From Clostridia bacterium (GTDB taxonomy: Bacteria; Bacillota; Clostridia; TANB77; CAG-508), in NCBI GenBank assembly GCA_017404545.1, contig JAFRCC010000025.1, positions 1 through 64,000 on the forward strand: a DNA stretch of 64,000 nucleotides, written 5' to 3'. A program made the translations under genes and the position numbers. Positions 44,227 through 53,445 of this stretch are shown here, piece after piece (positions within the stretch are counted from its first letter, which is position 1; each line of letters opens with the position of its first letter). The notes under the pieces are model-generated. The model did not search any database. It was given only the letters and a program-made list of their open reading frames with translations, and was not told the DNA's origin.

Positions 44227-46107
44227 ATGGAAACTAAACAATTTAAAGCAGAGTCAAAAAGACTTTTAGATTTAATGATAAACTCAATATACACAAATAA
44301 AGAAATCTTTTTAAGAGAGCTTATTTCAAATGCAAGTGATGCAATGGACAAATTATATTATCAATCATTAACAGACAAGAATATTGATATTAATAAGGAT
44401 GATTTAGTGATTAAACTAACAGCCAACAAAGATCAAGGGACAATAACCATAGAGGATAGAGGAATTGGTATGAGTTCTGCTGAACTAGAGCAAAATTTAG
44501 GAACTATAGCTCAAAGTGGCTCTTTTGCATTTAAGAATGAAAACGAAAAGAAAGATGATGTAGATATAATTGGACAATTTGGAGTTGGATTTTATTCGGC
44601 ATTTATGGTTAGCAAAGAGGTTGAAGTTATAAGTAGGAAATATGGTGAAGAAAAAGCGTATAAATGGACATCAAAAGGTGCAGATGGATACACAATTGAA
44701 GAAACAGAAAAAGATGATTTTGGTACAAAAATCATTTTACATATAAAAGATGATCAGGAAGAAGAAAAATATTCAGATTTTCTAAATGAATATAGAATAA
44801 AAGGAATTGTAAAAAGATACTCAGATTATATAAGATTTCCAATAAAAATGGATGTAACAAAAAAGGAGCTTAAGGAAGGCTCTAAGGATGAATATGAAGA
44901 AAAAGTAGAAACAGAAACTTTAAATAGCATGATTCCAATATGGAAAAAGAAAAAATCAGAAGTAACAGATGAAGAGCTTAATAGTTTTTATGCTATGAAA
45001 TTTGGGGACTTTGAGAAGCCAACAAAAGTTATAAGAGCCAGCGTAGAAGGTATGCTTAACTACGACATGTTAGTATATATTCCTTCTGTACTTCCATATG
45101 ATTATTACACAAAGGAATTTGAAAAAGGATTGCAATTATATTCAAATGGCGTGTTGATAATGGAAAAGTGTAAGGATTTGCTACCAGATTACTTTAGTTT
45201 TGTAAAAGGGTTGGTAGATAGTCCAGATTTATCATTAAATATTTCAAGAGAAATTTTACAACAAGATAGGCAATTAAAAACAATTGCTAAAAATATTGAG
45301 AAAAAGATAAAATCTGAATTGGAGGATATGTTAAACAAGAATAGAGACGAATATGTAAAATTCTTTAAAACATTTGGTATTCAGCTAAAATTCGGATGTT
45401 ACAATAATTTTGGTGTTGATAAAGACAAACTAAAAGATTTGTTGATGTTCTATTCTTCAACTGAAAAGAAATTAGTAACATTAAAAGAGTATGTTACTAG
45501 AATGAAAGAAGGACAAGATAAGATATACTATGCGTGTGGGGAAACTGTTGATAAGATTGATATGTTACCACAAGTTGAGGGAGTTAAAGATAAAGGATAT
45601 GAGATTTTATATTTAACAGACGAAATTGATGAATTTGTTCTTCAGGTATTAGTAAATTATGAAGAAAAAGAATTTGCAAATGTTTCTGCAAATGATTTGA
45701 ATTTAGAGAGCGAAGAAGAAAAAAAGCAAATTGAAAAGTTAAACGAAGACAGTAAAGATATGTTAACAATAATGCAAGAAGCAATCCCAGAGGTTTCAAA
45801 GGTATGTTTTACAAATAGATTAAAAGAGCATCCGGTATGCTTAACAAGTGAAGGGGCAATTTCCGTGGAGATGCAAAAAGTTATAAATGCTTTGCCAAAT
45901 AATAAATCTATTCAAGCAAAAACATCTTTGGAAATAAATGAGAATCATGCAATTGCAGAAAAATTGAAGAGCTTATATGAAACAGATAAAGAAGCTCTAA
46001 AGAAATATGCTAAAATATTGTATGCTCAAGCTAAATTGATTGAAGGTTTAAGTATTGATAATCCAACAGAAATTAGTAATTTGATATGTGATTTAATTTC
46101 AAAGTAA
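44227..46107 (+). CDS. htpG: Molecular chaperone HtpG (Hsp90)
   Basis: 626 aa from ATG 44227 (AAGAGGTG upstream). Hsp90 ATP-binding features are intact: YTNKEIFLRELISNASDAMDK, EDRGIGMS, GQFGVGFYSAFMV. Middle and C-terminal dimerisation domains follow in full. A cytosolic ATP-dependent chaperone. In Bacillus htpG is not CIRCE-controlled, so the CIRCE-like operator here is notable. Confidence 0.97.
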   Translation: METKQFKAESKRLLDLMINSIYTNKEIFLRELISNASDAMDKLYYQSLTDKNIDINKDDLVIKLTANKDQGTITIEDRGIGMSSAELEQNLGTIAQSGSFAFKNENEKKDDVDIIGQFGVGFYSAFMVSKEVEVISRKYGEEKAYKWTSKGADGYTIEETEKDDFGTKIILHIKDDQEEEKYSDFLNEYRIKGIVKRYSDYIRFPIKMDVTKKELKEGSKDEYEEKVETETLNSMIPIWKKKKSEVTDEELNSFYAMKFGDFEKPTKVIRASVEGMLNYDMLVYIPSVLPYDYYTKEFEKGLQLYSNGVLIMEKCKDLLPDYFSFVKGLVDSPDLSLNISREILQQDRQLKTIAKNIEKKIKSELEDMLNKNRDEYVKFFKTFGIQLKFGCYNNFGVDKDKLKDLLMFYSSTEKKLVTLKEYVTRMKEGQDKIYYACGETVDKIDMLPQVEGVKDKGYEILYLTDEIDEFVLQVLVNYEEKEFANVSANDLNLESEEEKKQIEKLNEDSKDMLTIMQEAIPEVSKVCFTNRLKEHPVCLTSEGAISVEMQKVINALPNNKSIQAKTSLEINENHAIAEKLKSLYETDKEALKKYAKILYAQAKLIEGLSIDNPTEISNLICDLISK

Positions 46108-46116
46108 GAATAATGA

Positions 46117-46146
46117 GCAAGGTATTTCTAAATACCTTGCTTTTTC
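46117..46146 (+). terminator. Intrinsic terminator after htpG
   Basis: GCAAGGTATTT (46117-46127) pairs with AAATACCTTGC (46130-46140), then TTTTT. Confidence 0.92.
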
Positions 46147-46243
46147 ATATAATATGAAAGTTCTCCCAAATGCTAATAGTTTAAATAGAAAAAATCAGAT
46201 ATAGAAACTGAACTGCTGAGTTGATAACTAGTTTTTCTATGTC

Positions 46244-46271
46244 TTGATATTTATGCCAAAAATGGTATAAT
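46244..46271 (+). promoter_or_regulatory. Promoter of the 57-aa membrane protein gene
   Basis: TTGATA (46244-46249), 16-bp spacer, TATAAT (46266-46271) with an extended TGG. The 46147-46243 stretch upstream holds no gene. Confidence 0.65.
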
Positions 46272-46349
46272 AGTGTGGATTATTTTAATAAGGCTTATGT
46301 TCTAAAATGGACAACCCTGAATATAATATTATAGTCGGGAGGAGTCAGA

Positions 46350-46523
46350 ATGATAAATATAGCACGAGTACTTAAAAAAGAAAAAAATTGTTTATCAGAA
46401 CAGGAGCGTATTCAAAGATCCAGTAATAAAGTACTAACATTTATTATTGTGTTAGCAGGTATAGTTTTTACTGTAGATTACGTGTTAGTACTAAAATTTA
46501 TAGAAATAATAAAAAAATTGTAA
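46350..46523 (+). CDS. 57-aa single-span membrane protein
   Basis: ATG 46350 with GGGAGGAG seven bases upstream. A basic, polar N-terminus (IARVLKKEKNCLSEQERIQR) is followed by one membrane span (VLTFIIVLAGIVFTVDYVLVL). Good promoter, ribosome site and native codon use argue that it is real. It lies 17 nt before the methyltransferase gene. Function unknown. Confidence 0.6.
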   Translation: MINIARVLKKEKNCLSEQERIQRSSNKVLTFIIVLAGIVFTVDYVLVLKFIEIIKKL

Positions 46524-46540
46524 CTAGGAGATGTTATAAT

Positions 46541-47398
46541 ATGAATTTAGCAAATAATTGGAATGATTATCAAATATTAGATATGGCAAATGGTGAAAAA
46601 TTAGAAAAGTGGAAAGATATTGTACTTGTAAGACCTGATCCACAAATCATATGGAAGAGCAAATCATTTCCAGAAAAGTGGAAAAATGCAAATGCAGAAT
46701 ATATAAGAAGCAATACAGGTGGAGGACAATGGAGATATAATAAAAAAGTTCCTGACGCATGGCAAATAAAATATAGGAATTTAACATTCAATATAAAGCC
46801 AATGGGATTTAAGCACACAGGATTATTTCCTGAGCAAGCTGTTAATTGGGATTGGATGATAGATAAAATTAGCAACTGTGGAAGAGAGATTAAAGTGTTA
46901 AACCTATTTGCTTATACTGGAGGAGCAACGGTTGCGTGTTTATCTGCAGGAGCTGCTGTAACGCATGTAGATAGCTCTAAGGGGATGGTAGCATGGGCAA
47001 AAGAGAATGTTGCTTCATCTGGTCTACAAGATAGAAAAGTTCGTTATTTAATTGATGATGTTGTAAAATTTGTTAATAGAGAGATTAGACGCGGAAACAA
47101 GTACGATGCAATAATAATGGATCCACCATCATATGGTAGAGGTACAAATGGTGAGGTATGGAAATTTGAAGATAACATCTATAATTTAGTAGAGCTATGT
47201 TGCAAAGTGTTAAGTGATAATCCATTATTTTTCTTAATAAATTCATATACAACAGGAATTTCTAGTATGGTGCTTGAAAATATTCTCAAGTTAAATATAA
47301 AAAAAGAAGGTAGTTTCAGTAATGGAGAAATTGGTATTCCAATGCAGAATTCAAAGCTAGTTTTACCTTGTGGAATTTTCGGAAGATGGGAAGAGTAA
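46541..47398 (+). CDS. Class I SAM-dependent RNA methyltransferase (RlmI/RlmK-like)
   Basis: 285 aa. A short N-terminal region without a PUA domain is followed by a Rossmann-fold methyltransferase: FAYTGGATVACLSAGA (motif I), HVDSSKGMVAWA (motif II) and MDPPSYGRG (motif IV, the NPPY/DPPS type of base methylases). The family methylates 23S rRNA cytosines (RlmI-like). The exact site is not determinable. Confidence 0.83.
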   Translation: MNLANNWNDYQILDMANGEKLEKWKDIVLVRPDPQIIWKSKSFPEKWKNANAEYIRSNTGGGQWRYNKKVPDAWQIKYRNLTFNIKPMGFKHTGLFPEQAVNWDWMIDKISNCGREIKVLNLFAYTGGATVACLSAGAAVTHVDSSKGMVAWAKENVASSGLQDRKVRYLIDDVVKFVNREIRRGNKYDAIIMDPPSYGRGTNGEVWKFEDNIYNLVELCCKVLSDNPLFFLINSYTTGISSMVLENILKLNIKKEGSFSNGEIGIPMQNSKLVLPCGIFGRWEE

Positions 47399-47451
47399 TT
47401 TTTAATTTAAGAAAAAACATAAAATAGATGATATTATTGAGAGGGTTAAAA

Positions 47452-48135
47452 ATGCAAAAACTAAATGTGTTATATGAAGATAATCAAATTATTGTTGTAG
47501 AAAAAATTATAAATATTCCATCACAAGCAGACAAAACTGGCGATATAGATATGCTTACAATTATTAAGGATTATTTAAAAGAAAAGTATAATAAACCGGG
47601 TAATGTTTATTTAGGTTTAGTTCATAGATTAGATAGACCAGTTGGTGGTGTTATGGTGTTTGCCAAGACATCAAAAGCAGCTTCTAGACTTAGCGAAGAG
47701 GTAAGAGTTAAGCAGTTTGAAAAAAAATATTTGGTAATAGCGAACGGAAAGTTTGAAGCCGAAAAAGGTATTATGCAAGATTACTTATTAAAAAATCAAG
47801 CAAAGAATATGAGCAAAGTCGTAAATGAAGGAACTAAAAATGCAAAATTAGCTGAACTTGATTATGAAGTAATAAAGTATGATAGAGAATTGGACTTAAC
47901 AGTTGCAAAAATAAATTTACATACAGGAAGACACCATCAAATACGAGTTCAATTGTCAAGTAGAAATCATAGTATATATGGTGATCAAAAGTATGGAGGA
48001 AGAGGACACGGAAAACAAATTTGCCTATGGGCATATAGTTTAAAAATAATTCATCCAGTTACAAAAGAAGAATTATTGTTTGAATTATACCCAGAAAAAG
48101 TTGGCTCTTGGAAAATTCTAGAAGATTGCTTATAG
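47452..48135 (+). CDS. RluA-family pseudouridine synthase
   Basis: 227 aa from ATG 47452 (GAGAGGG upstream); ATG 47428 is an alternative without a good site. The catalytic motif GLVHRLDRPVGGVMVFA carries the essential Asp, and the C-terminal TGRHHQIRVQLS strand is present. No S4 domain. It isomerises uridines in rRNA or tRNA; the short form is common for clostridial RluA-like enzymes. Confidence 0.88.
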   Translation: MQKLNVLYEDNQIIVVEKIINIPSQADKTGDIDMLTIIKDYLKEKYNKPGNVYLGLVHRLDRPVGGVMVFAKTSKAASRLSEEVRVKQFEKKYLVIANGKFEAEKGIMQDYLLKNQAKNMSKVVNEGTKNAKLAELDYEVIKYDRELDLTVAKINLHTGRHHQIRVQLSSRNHSIYGDQKYGGRGHGKQICLWAYSLKIIHPVTKEELLFELYPEKVGSWKILEDCL

Positions 48136-48153
48136 AGCTGGTACGAAATTAGT

Positions 48154-48200
48154 AAAAAGAGATATGAAATTTAATTTTAAAAATTTCATATCTCTTTTTG
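48154..48200 (+). terminator. Intrinsic terminator
   Basis: A perfect 19-bp stem AAAAAGAGATATGAAATTT (48154-48172) with its complement (48181-48199) around eight bases, ending in TTTTT. Confidence 0.92.
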
Positions 48201-48272
48201 GCTCTTTTGTGTATGTTTTGCTCCAGGTTTTTTTTATAGATATATCATTATCTAAGAAAGAGGGGGTTGCTT

Positions 48273-48890
48273 ATGGTAAACCAAATTTGCAACAAACTTA
48301 TGGATAGAGTTAGATCAAAAATGCCGGAGGTAGATGATGAGAGGGCAGAAGTAATTAGATATGGGTTTGAGCTTCTAATAGGAGAGGTACCTAAACTATT
48401 ATTAATGTTTGTACTAGCAGCTCTACTTGGTAAATTGAAATATTTCTTAATTTCTTTAGCTATAATTTGTCCATATAGAACATTTTCTGGAGGGATTCAT
48501 TTAAAGACACATATAGGATGTTTTATTACAACAAATCTTATGTATTTGGGAAATGTGTATTTTTCAGAGTGGATAAAATTTAATAGTATATATGTAAAAT
48601 TGGCAGTTATTGTATTTACTTATATATTTGCGGTTACAATGATTATTTTGTATGCACCTGCCGATACGGAAACAGTTCCAATACTAAGGAAAAATGATAG
48701 AAGAAAGAAGAAGATAGAAGCTATAGTGTGGGCAACAGGCGTACTTATTATATCTTTTTGTGTAAAAGATATAATAATAGGTAATATGTGTGTGTTTGGA
48801 ATTTTATTTCAAACACTAACTATAACAAAATTAAGTTATAAAATATTCAATGTAAAATTGGGATATTTAGAATATATAAAAAGTTTATAA
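48273..48890 (+). CDS. agrB: AgrB-like autoinducer peptide processing enzyme
   Basis: 205 aa from ATG 48273 (GAGGGGG upstream). About five membrane spans. The catalytic His and Cys stand in RTFSGGIHLKTHIGCFITT, the AgrB cysteine endopeptidase motif. AgrB cuts the AgrD precursor and cyclises the peptide. agrD follows 48 nt downstream; the sensor and regulator are convergent on the minus strand. In clostridia Agr signalling commonly influences sporulation. Confidence 0.93.
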   Translation: MVNQICNKLMDRVRSKMPEVDDERAEVIRYGFELLIGEVPKLLLMFVLAALLGKLKYFLISLAIICPYRTFSGGIHLKTHIGCFITTNLMYLGNVYFSEWIKFNSIYVKLAVIVFTYIFAVTMIILYAPADTETVPILRKNDRRKKKIEAIVWATGVLIISFCVKDIIIGNMCVFGILFQTLTITKLSYKIFNVKLGYLEYIKSL

Positions 48891-48938
48891 AATGTACTGT
48901 ACAGCATTTTTATAATAAATATTAAGGAGGAGTTTACT

Positions 48939-49067
48939 ATGGTAGAAAAATTAGTAAAAGTTGCTGAGGATTCAGCTAAAAGATCTGCAAACAGTGGAAG
49001 TATATTTTTGGCAATATTTCATCAACCTAAAATGCCAAAATGCTTAATAAAAAAAGATGAAAAATAA
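48939..49067 (+). CDS. agrD: AgrD-like autoinducer precursor, atypical core
   Basis: 42 aa with AAGGAGGAG upstream. N-terminal amphipathic leader (MVEKLVKVAEDSAKR), core region SANSGSIFLAIF, and the C-terminal recognition tail HQPKMPKCL that matches the clostridial cyclic lactone autoinducer pattern (HxPxxPxxL). The usual ring-forming Cys five residues before this tail is not there: that position is Phe, and the nearest possible nucleophile is Ser, seven residues before the His. The only Cys is inside the tail. The ring chemistry is therefore unclear. Confidence 0.82.
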   Translation: MVEKLVKVAEDSAKRSANSGSIFLAIFHQPKMPKCLIKKDEK

Positions 49068-49069
49068 AA

Positions 49070-49096
49070 AAAAGGATGCGTTTTAGCATCCTTTTA
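49070..49096. terminator. Bidirectional terminator between agrD and agrC
   Basis: AAAAGGATGC (49070-49079) pairs with GCATCCTTTT (49086-49095) around GTTTTA. Flanking A and T runs allow use by the plus-strand agrBD and the minus-strand agrAC transcripts; the agrC stop lies within it. Confidence 0.85.
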
Positions 49097-50419
49097 ATAA
49101 TATACCGCAAATTGTTGGCTGAACATATTGTCTTCTATAGAAGTATATAAATCTAAATTAGTATTTTTCGATAATATTTTATGTACATTCCATAATCCAA
49201 AGCCAGAATTTCTATTTTTTGTTGAGTAACCTTTTTCAAATATTCTTGTTGTTGATATATTTGTATCTTTACATGTATTTTTTATAATGAACAATTGCTT
49301 TTGGTTATCAGATTTAAATTCAATATCAACTATTTTATCTTTACTTTCTTCAGCTGCTTCAATAGCATTATCTAAAAGTATTCCCATTATTCTTGAAATT
49401 TCATACATATTAAAGTTAATTTTTGATAAGTCTGAAAAGATAGAGAACTTCATTGTAATACCCTTTTCTGTTGCAACAAAATATTTATTTGTTAATAAGC
49501 TATATATAGAAGGGTTATTAATTGCTTCCGGGTTTAGTAGATTTAGATTATTCGTTAATTTACATTCTTCAAGTAAATGCTGATAGTAATCTTTTAAACC
49601 ATTCATATCATTTAAAGCAACATAACCACCAATAGCTTGAACAATATTATTAAAGTCATGCTTAAAACCACGGATATTATCGTGAAGTAAAGTTAGAGTT
49701 TTATTGTATATTTTTTCGTTTTCTAAATCTTCTTCAGTTTTTTCTAATATATTTGTACGGATTAGACTATACATTGCAATTATGAAATATATAAATGTTG
49801 AAATTATTATAGCTAGTGTTAATAGTAAAGGAATTTTATCTATATGAGTTGATAACATGTATGTTTCAAGAACCATAGTTGTTATTCCTAAAATGAAATT
49901 AATGATGAGAGTTACTTTTAAAGACATCTTTACATTAATTTTTAGGAAACACATTTTTAATTTATTTACTAAAACAGGGATAAAATATAGTAATATACTT
50001 CCGAACAACTGAGCCATAAAATTATATATTGGTATATTTAAAATACAATATAGTTCAATATTTAACACAAACACAAGGATAAAACTGATAGTTGATTCTG
50101 ATAAAATGGCACAAAAATATGAAAGAAATACTGCTAAAAATGTATTTTTTATATTTAAATTCAATAAATAGTGTAATAAAAGTAAAAAAGGAATTATGGT
50201 TAGTAAATCTTTTAAAATGCTAGTTGGTAAAAACATTACTACTATTGAACAAATTGATAATATTAGTATAAATAATTTTTTTTGCTTGCTTGTTGATTTT
50301 ACTTTTAGAAATATCGAAAAAATTCTATAATATAAAAAAGCCTGAACTATGGTAGATATTACTGTAATAATTCTAATTAAAATAGGATTTTCATTTGTTA
50401 AGATTTGCATTAAATTCAT
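49094..50419 (-). CDS. agrC: AgrC-like sensor histidine kinase
   Basis: 441 aa. The start is set at ATG 50419, with TGAGG upstream inside agrA; a longer frame to 50491 has no ribosome site. Six membrane spans (residues 10-220) form the peptide sensor, followed by a HPK10-type kinase: phosphorylatable His in GFKHDFNNIVQAIGGY, N box LLDNAIEAAEES and G box GFGLWNVHKIL. It should sense the AgrD-derived peptide and phosphorylate AgrA. Gene order agrA-agrC is transcribed towards agrD. Confidence 0.9.
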   Translation of the reverse strand: MNLMQILTNENPILIRIITVISTIVQAFLYYRIFSIFLKVKSTSKQKKLFILILSICSIVVMFLPTSILKDLLTIIPFLLLLHYLLNLNIKNTFLAVFLSYFCAILSESTISFILVFVLNIELYCILNIPIYNFMAQLFGSILLYFIPVLVNKLKMCFLKINVKMSLKVTLIINFILGITTMVLETYMLSTHIDKIPLLLTLAIIISTFIYFIIAMYSLIRTNILEKTEEDLENEKIYNKTLTLLHDNIRGFKHDFNNIVQAIGGYVALNDMNGLKDYYQHLLEECKLTNNLNLLNPEAINNPSIYSLLTNKYFVATEKGITMKFSIFSDLSKINFNMYEISRIMGILLDNAIEAAEESKDKIVDIEFKSDNQKQLFIIKNTCKDTNISTTRIFEKGYSTKNRNSGFGLWNVHKILSKNTNLDLYTSIEDNMFSQQFAVYY

Positions 50420-51119
50420 TATTAAAAACCTCAAAAAAATTTTTCTTATAAACTTGACCAATAGCACATGTATAATTATTGGCTTTATCAAAATGTATTA
50501 CATCATTGTTAATACTGTCTATGTTATCAATATTAACTATATATGATTTATGACATCGAACAAAGTTAGAAGGTAGTTCCGCCTTTAATTTATTAAAAGA
50601 AGAGCTAACACAATATTCCGCGTCTGTAGTTCTAAAGATGATTTTGTTTTTGCTCTTCTCTATGTAATATATTGAATCCGCATTAATTAACGTATTCTTA
50701 TTATTAATTTTTATAAAATTCTTTTTTGAATTATTATCTTTTATGTCATCAAATAGTCTTAAAATTGTTGCTTCTAAATTTTCCATAGAAATTGGTTTGG
50801 GTAAGTAGTCAAAAGTCTTGCATTTATACGCTAATATTAAATATTCCAAATGTCCTGTTGCAAATATAATATATACTTGTTTATTTATAGATCTAATTTC
50901 ATTTGCTATATCAATTCCAGATATGTTTGATTTAAAGTTTATATCAAGAATTAACACATCAACAGAATTGCTCTTTATATAACTTAGCGCTTCATTTGGA
51001 TCAGGAGTTGCAAGGGCAATTTGACCATCTAAATCGTTATTTGTAAAAATTAAATCCAACATATTAGAAAATTTATTAAGAATATGGATATTATCATCAC
51101 ACAATACAAAATTTAACAT
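50391..51119 (-). CDS. agrA: AgrA-like LytTR response regulator
   Basis: 242 aa from ATG 51119 (GGAGG upstream). Receiver domain with acidic pair CDDN, phospho-acceptor Asp in VLILDINFKS and Lys of LPKPI. The C-terminal LytTR DNA-binding domain carries IYYIEKSKNKIIFRT and NFVRCHKSYIVNI. It overlaps agrC by 29 nt. It probably activates agrBD and other targets; the 51120-51236 gap holds the divergent promoters of agrA and pdaA. Confidence 0.93.
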   Translation of the reverse strand: MLNFVLCDDNIHILNKFSNMLDLIFTNNDLDGQIALATPDPNEALSYIKSNSVDVLILDINFKSNISGIDIANEIRSINKQVYIIFATGHLEYLILAYKCKTFDYLPKPISMENLEATILRLFDDIKDNNSKKNFIKINNKNTLINADSIYYIEKSKNKIIFRTTDAEYCVSSSFNKLKAELPSNFVRCHKSYIVNIDNIDSINNDVIHFDKANNYTCAIGQVYKKNFFEVFNNEFNANLNK

Positions 51120-51236
51120 ATTTTCCTCCATAGCCAATATATTAATATAAATATTTATTTTGTGGCTCTCTTTTAGTTAGCTGTTCATAATATATAATGA
51201 ATTTAAAAATTTGTAAATATTTTAAGGGGGACTTTT

Positions 51237-51713
51237 GTGAAAAAAAAATCATTGTATTTTAATTGTATTTCACTAATGATTGCGGTAATAACATTTAGTT
51301 TTTGTATTGCAGAGGTATTTAATGGAAGAAGTTTAAATACTTCTACAAATAATATTTCAGATTATTCAAATTTAAGTAACAAAAAAATATGTTGGGGAAT
51401 AAAAAGAGCAGATAACCATAAGCAACCAGATGTAGGGAAAACAAATGTAGACGTAATGGAAAAATACAATAGCTTATTTATGGGAAATTCTGAAAAAAAA
51501 TATGTATATCTTACTTTTGATGCTGGGTATGAAGCAGGTTATACAGATAAAATTTTAGAAGTATTGAAACAAAATAATGTAACTGCTACATTTTTTATTA
51601 CAGGTCATTATTTAAATACTCAACCAGAGCTAATTAAAAAAATGATTGATAATGGAAATATTGTAGGCAATCATGCACCTAACTACTTAATGTCCAGAGT
51701 TGAAAAAGTTTAA
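51237..51713 (+). CDS. pdaA: PdaA polysaccharide deacetylase, 5' part (gene split by an element)
   Basis: GTG 51237 behind AAGGGGG. Residues 1-145 match the spore-cortex delta-lactam enzyme PdaA: signal segment, CWGIKRADNHKQPDVGK, YLTFDAGYEAGYTDKILEVL (metal-binding Asp) and ATFFITGHYLNTQPELIKKM. The last authentic codons are GGC AA(T) CAT (GNH) at 51667-51674; the following APNYLMSRVEKV tail is encoded by the inserted element. The second metal-binding His is on the other side of the element, so this fragment is inactive. Joining it to 61895-62288 gives a 275-aa protein. Confidence 0.92.
   Translation: MKKKSLYFNCISLMIAVITFSFCIAEVFNGRSLNTSTNNISDYSNLSNKKICWGIKRADNHKQPDVGKTNVDVMEKYNSLFMGNSEKKYVYLTFDAGYEAGYTDKILEVLKQNNVTATFFITGHYLNTQPELIKKMIDNGNIVGNHAPNYLMSRVEKV
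51664..51676 (+). other. Left attachment site (attL)
   Basis: TAGGCAATCATGC. The first seven bases are identical to the right site; the left flank (GGAAATATTG) is pdaA sequence. Confidence 0.75.
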
Positions 51714-51718
51714 AAGAT

Positions 51719-51812
51719 GAGGTAAATAGCCTATTGTAGTGATTAAAATTTACTTTCACACTACAATTTTTATTTTTGTAGGTGAGAGTAAATTTTTTAT
51801 TGTAAAAAAATA
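51719..51812. repeat. Diverged intra-element repeat, copy 1
   Basis: AAATAGCCTATTGTAGTGA followed by AAATTTACTTT, TAGGTGAGAGTAAATTTTTTATT: about 70-75% the same as 55656-55745. It occupies most of the 51714-52019 gap at the left end. No gene is present there. Confidence 0.6.
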
Positions 51813-51958
51813 AATTTGATTTAATATATAAAAAGTATAGGATAAATAATATAAGGTTTTAATTGGTTTAGAAAGCAACAAAACAATACAGTTGGAAGTA
51901 AAAAATATTATTTTTTTTGACTTTTATTAACCATAACTATAAAAAAGTCGGAAAAACA

Positions 51959-51986
51959 TTGAAATAAAAAATGAAAATGGTATAAT
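51959..51986 (+). promoter_or_regulatory. Promoter of the DUF4143 ATPase gene
   Basis: TTGAAA (51959-51964), 16-bp spacer, TATAAT (51981-51986) with extended TGG. Confidence 0.65.
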
Positions 51987-52019
51987 ATATATAATAGATT
52001 AAAAAGGGAGGTATTAATT

Positions 52020-53282
52020 ATGAGTAAATTTTTTGAAAGGACAATTTCAACAAAATTTAAAGAATTATCTGAAAATTTTCCAGTTGTTCTTATAACTGGT
52101 CCACGTCAAGTTGGAAAAACCACATTATTGCGTGATTTTATAGATAATAATGAACGAAAAATTACATTTGTTACGTTAGACAACCTAAACGATAGAAGTT
52201 TAGCACTAGAAAATCCAGAATTATTTTTAAGAACTTATGAACCTCCTGTTGTAATTGATGAATTTCAATATGCACCTGATTTATTATCATATATAAAAAT
52301 AAAAATTGATGAAATGCGATATGAGGCATTAAAAAATGGAACAGATCCTAATGGGCAATATTTTTTGACAGGATCACAAGTTTTTCAAACAATGGAAAAA
52401 GTTGGCGAAAGTTTAGCTGGTAGAGTTGGAATTCTTAATTTATACAGTTTATCAGAAAGAGAAATTGAAAAAATTGAGGATAATAAGTTTTTGCCTAAAA
52501 TCGAGGATATAAAAAATAAAAAAAATACCAAGAGGTATAGTACATCAAAATTATATGAAAAAATATTAAATGGTGGTTATCCTGAATTATGGAAAAATCA
52601 AAATTTAAACAGAAATGATTTTTTTAATGAGTATATAAAAACATATATGGAAAGAGATATAAGACAATTAATTAATTTGAAAGATGAACTTAAATTTATT
52701 AGATTTATTCAAAGTGTAGCAGCAAGAACTGGTCAAGTAACAAATATTGATGATATTTCAAGTGACGTTGGTGTCTCAAATAATACAGGAAACGAATGGT
52801 TTTCTATACTTGTAAATACAGGAATTGTTATGCTATTACAACCATATTACAATAATAATTTATCAAGAATAATAAAATCACCTAAATTATATATGACAGA
52901 TACTGGTTTGGCTTGCTATTTGACGGGGTACATGGATGCAATGGTACTTGAAAGAAGTATGTATAACGGTGCTATTTTTGAAACATATGTGGTAAATGAA
53001 ATTGTAAGATCGTATGCAAATCAGGGGCTTGATCCATCTAAATATTTATATTATTATCGAGATAAAGACAAAAAAGAAATTGATATACTTATAGAAGATA
53101 ATAAAACAATATATCCAATTGAAATAAAAAAGAATTCCAAAATTGACAAGGATGCTATAAAGAATTTTGATGTATTAAAAGCAACAGGATTTGAAATTGG
53201 AAATGGAAGTGTAATTTGTATGGCTGAAAAAATAATGCCATTAGATGAAAAGAATTATATTATTCCAATTGAATATATTTAA
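52020..53282 (+). CDS. AAA ATPase with DUF4143 domain
   Basis: 420 aa. Walker A GPRQVGKTTLLRDF, Walker B VVIDEFQYAPDLL, sensor LTGSQVFQTM, and the C-terminal DUF4143 domain with a nuclease-like fold (FETYVVNEIVRSY, DKKEIDILIEDNKTIYPIEIK, resembling the PD-(D/E)xK layout). Such AAA_14/DUF4143 proteins are widespread accessory-genome proteins, sometimes in defence or toxin contexts, without a settled role. Native-like codon use. Confidence 0.88.
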   Translation: MSKFFERTISTKFKELSENFPVVLITGPRQVGKTTLLRDFIDNNERKITFVTLDNLNDRSLALENPELFLRTYEPPVVIDEFQYAPDLLSYIKIKIDEMRYEALKNGTDPNGQYFLTGSQVFQTMEKVGESLAGRVGILNLYSLSEREIEKIEDNKFLPKIEDIKNKKNTKRYSTSKLYEKILNGGYPELWKNQNLNRNDFFNEYIKTYMERDIRQLINLKDELKFIRFIQSVAARTGQVTNIDDISSDVGVSNNTGNEWFSILVNTGIVMLLQPYYNNNLSRIIKSPKLYMTDTGLACYLTGYMDAMVLERSMYNGAIFETYVVNEIVRSYANQGLDPSKYLYYYRDKDKKEIDILIEDNKTIYPIEIKKNSKIDKDAIKNFDVLKATGFEIGNGSVICMAEKIMPLDEKNYIIPIEYI

Positions 53283-53445
53283 AAGGTGACGAAACAATAC
53301 ATGTTAATTTTGAAAGAGCAACCAAGGATGGTACATATAGAGTATGTTTGAAGCACCGAGTTGTATTATATTAGTTCAAGAAGGTAATTATACGCAAAAA
53401 GGATTTTTAACAATAAGAAATATTACTACTAATGATAGAGAATAA
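53283..53445 (+). pseudogene. Degraded paralogue of the DUF4160-partner gene
   Basis: Two frames together give GDETIHVNFERATKDGTYR and then MFEAPSCIILVQEGNYTQKG. This aligns with the intact protein at 56106 (EYLRVTFERPMEYG, DTYVIELPSYEVVLEGGNYS). A one-base deletion near 53346 breaks the frame and the 5' end is missing. The next gene overlaps its end. Confidence 0.6.
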
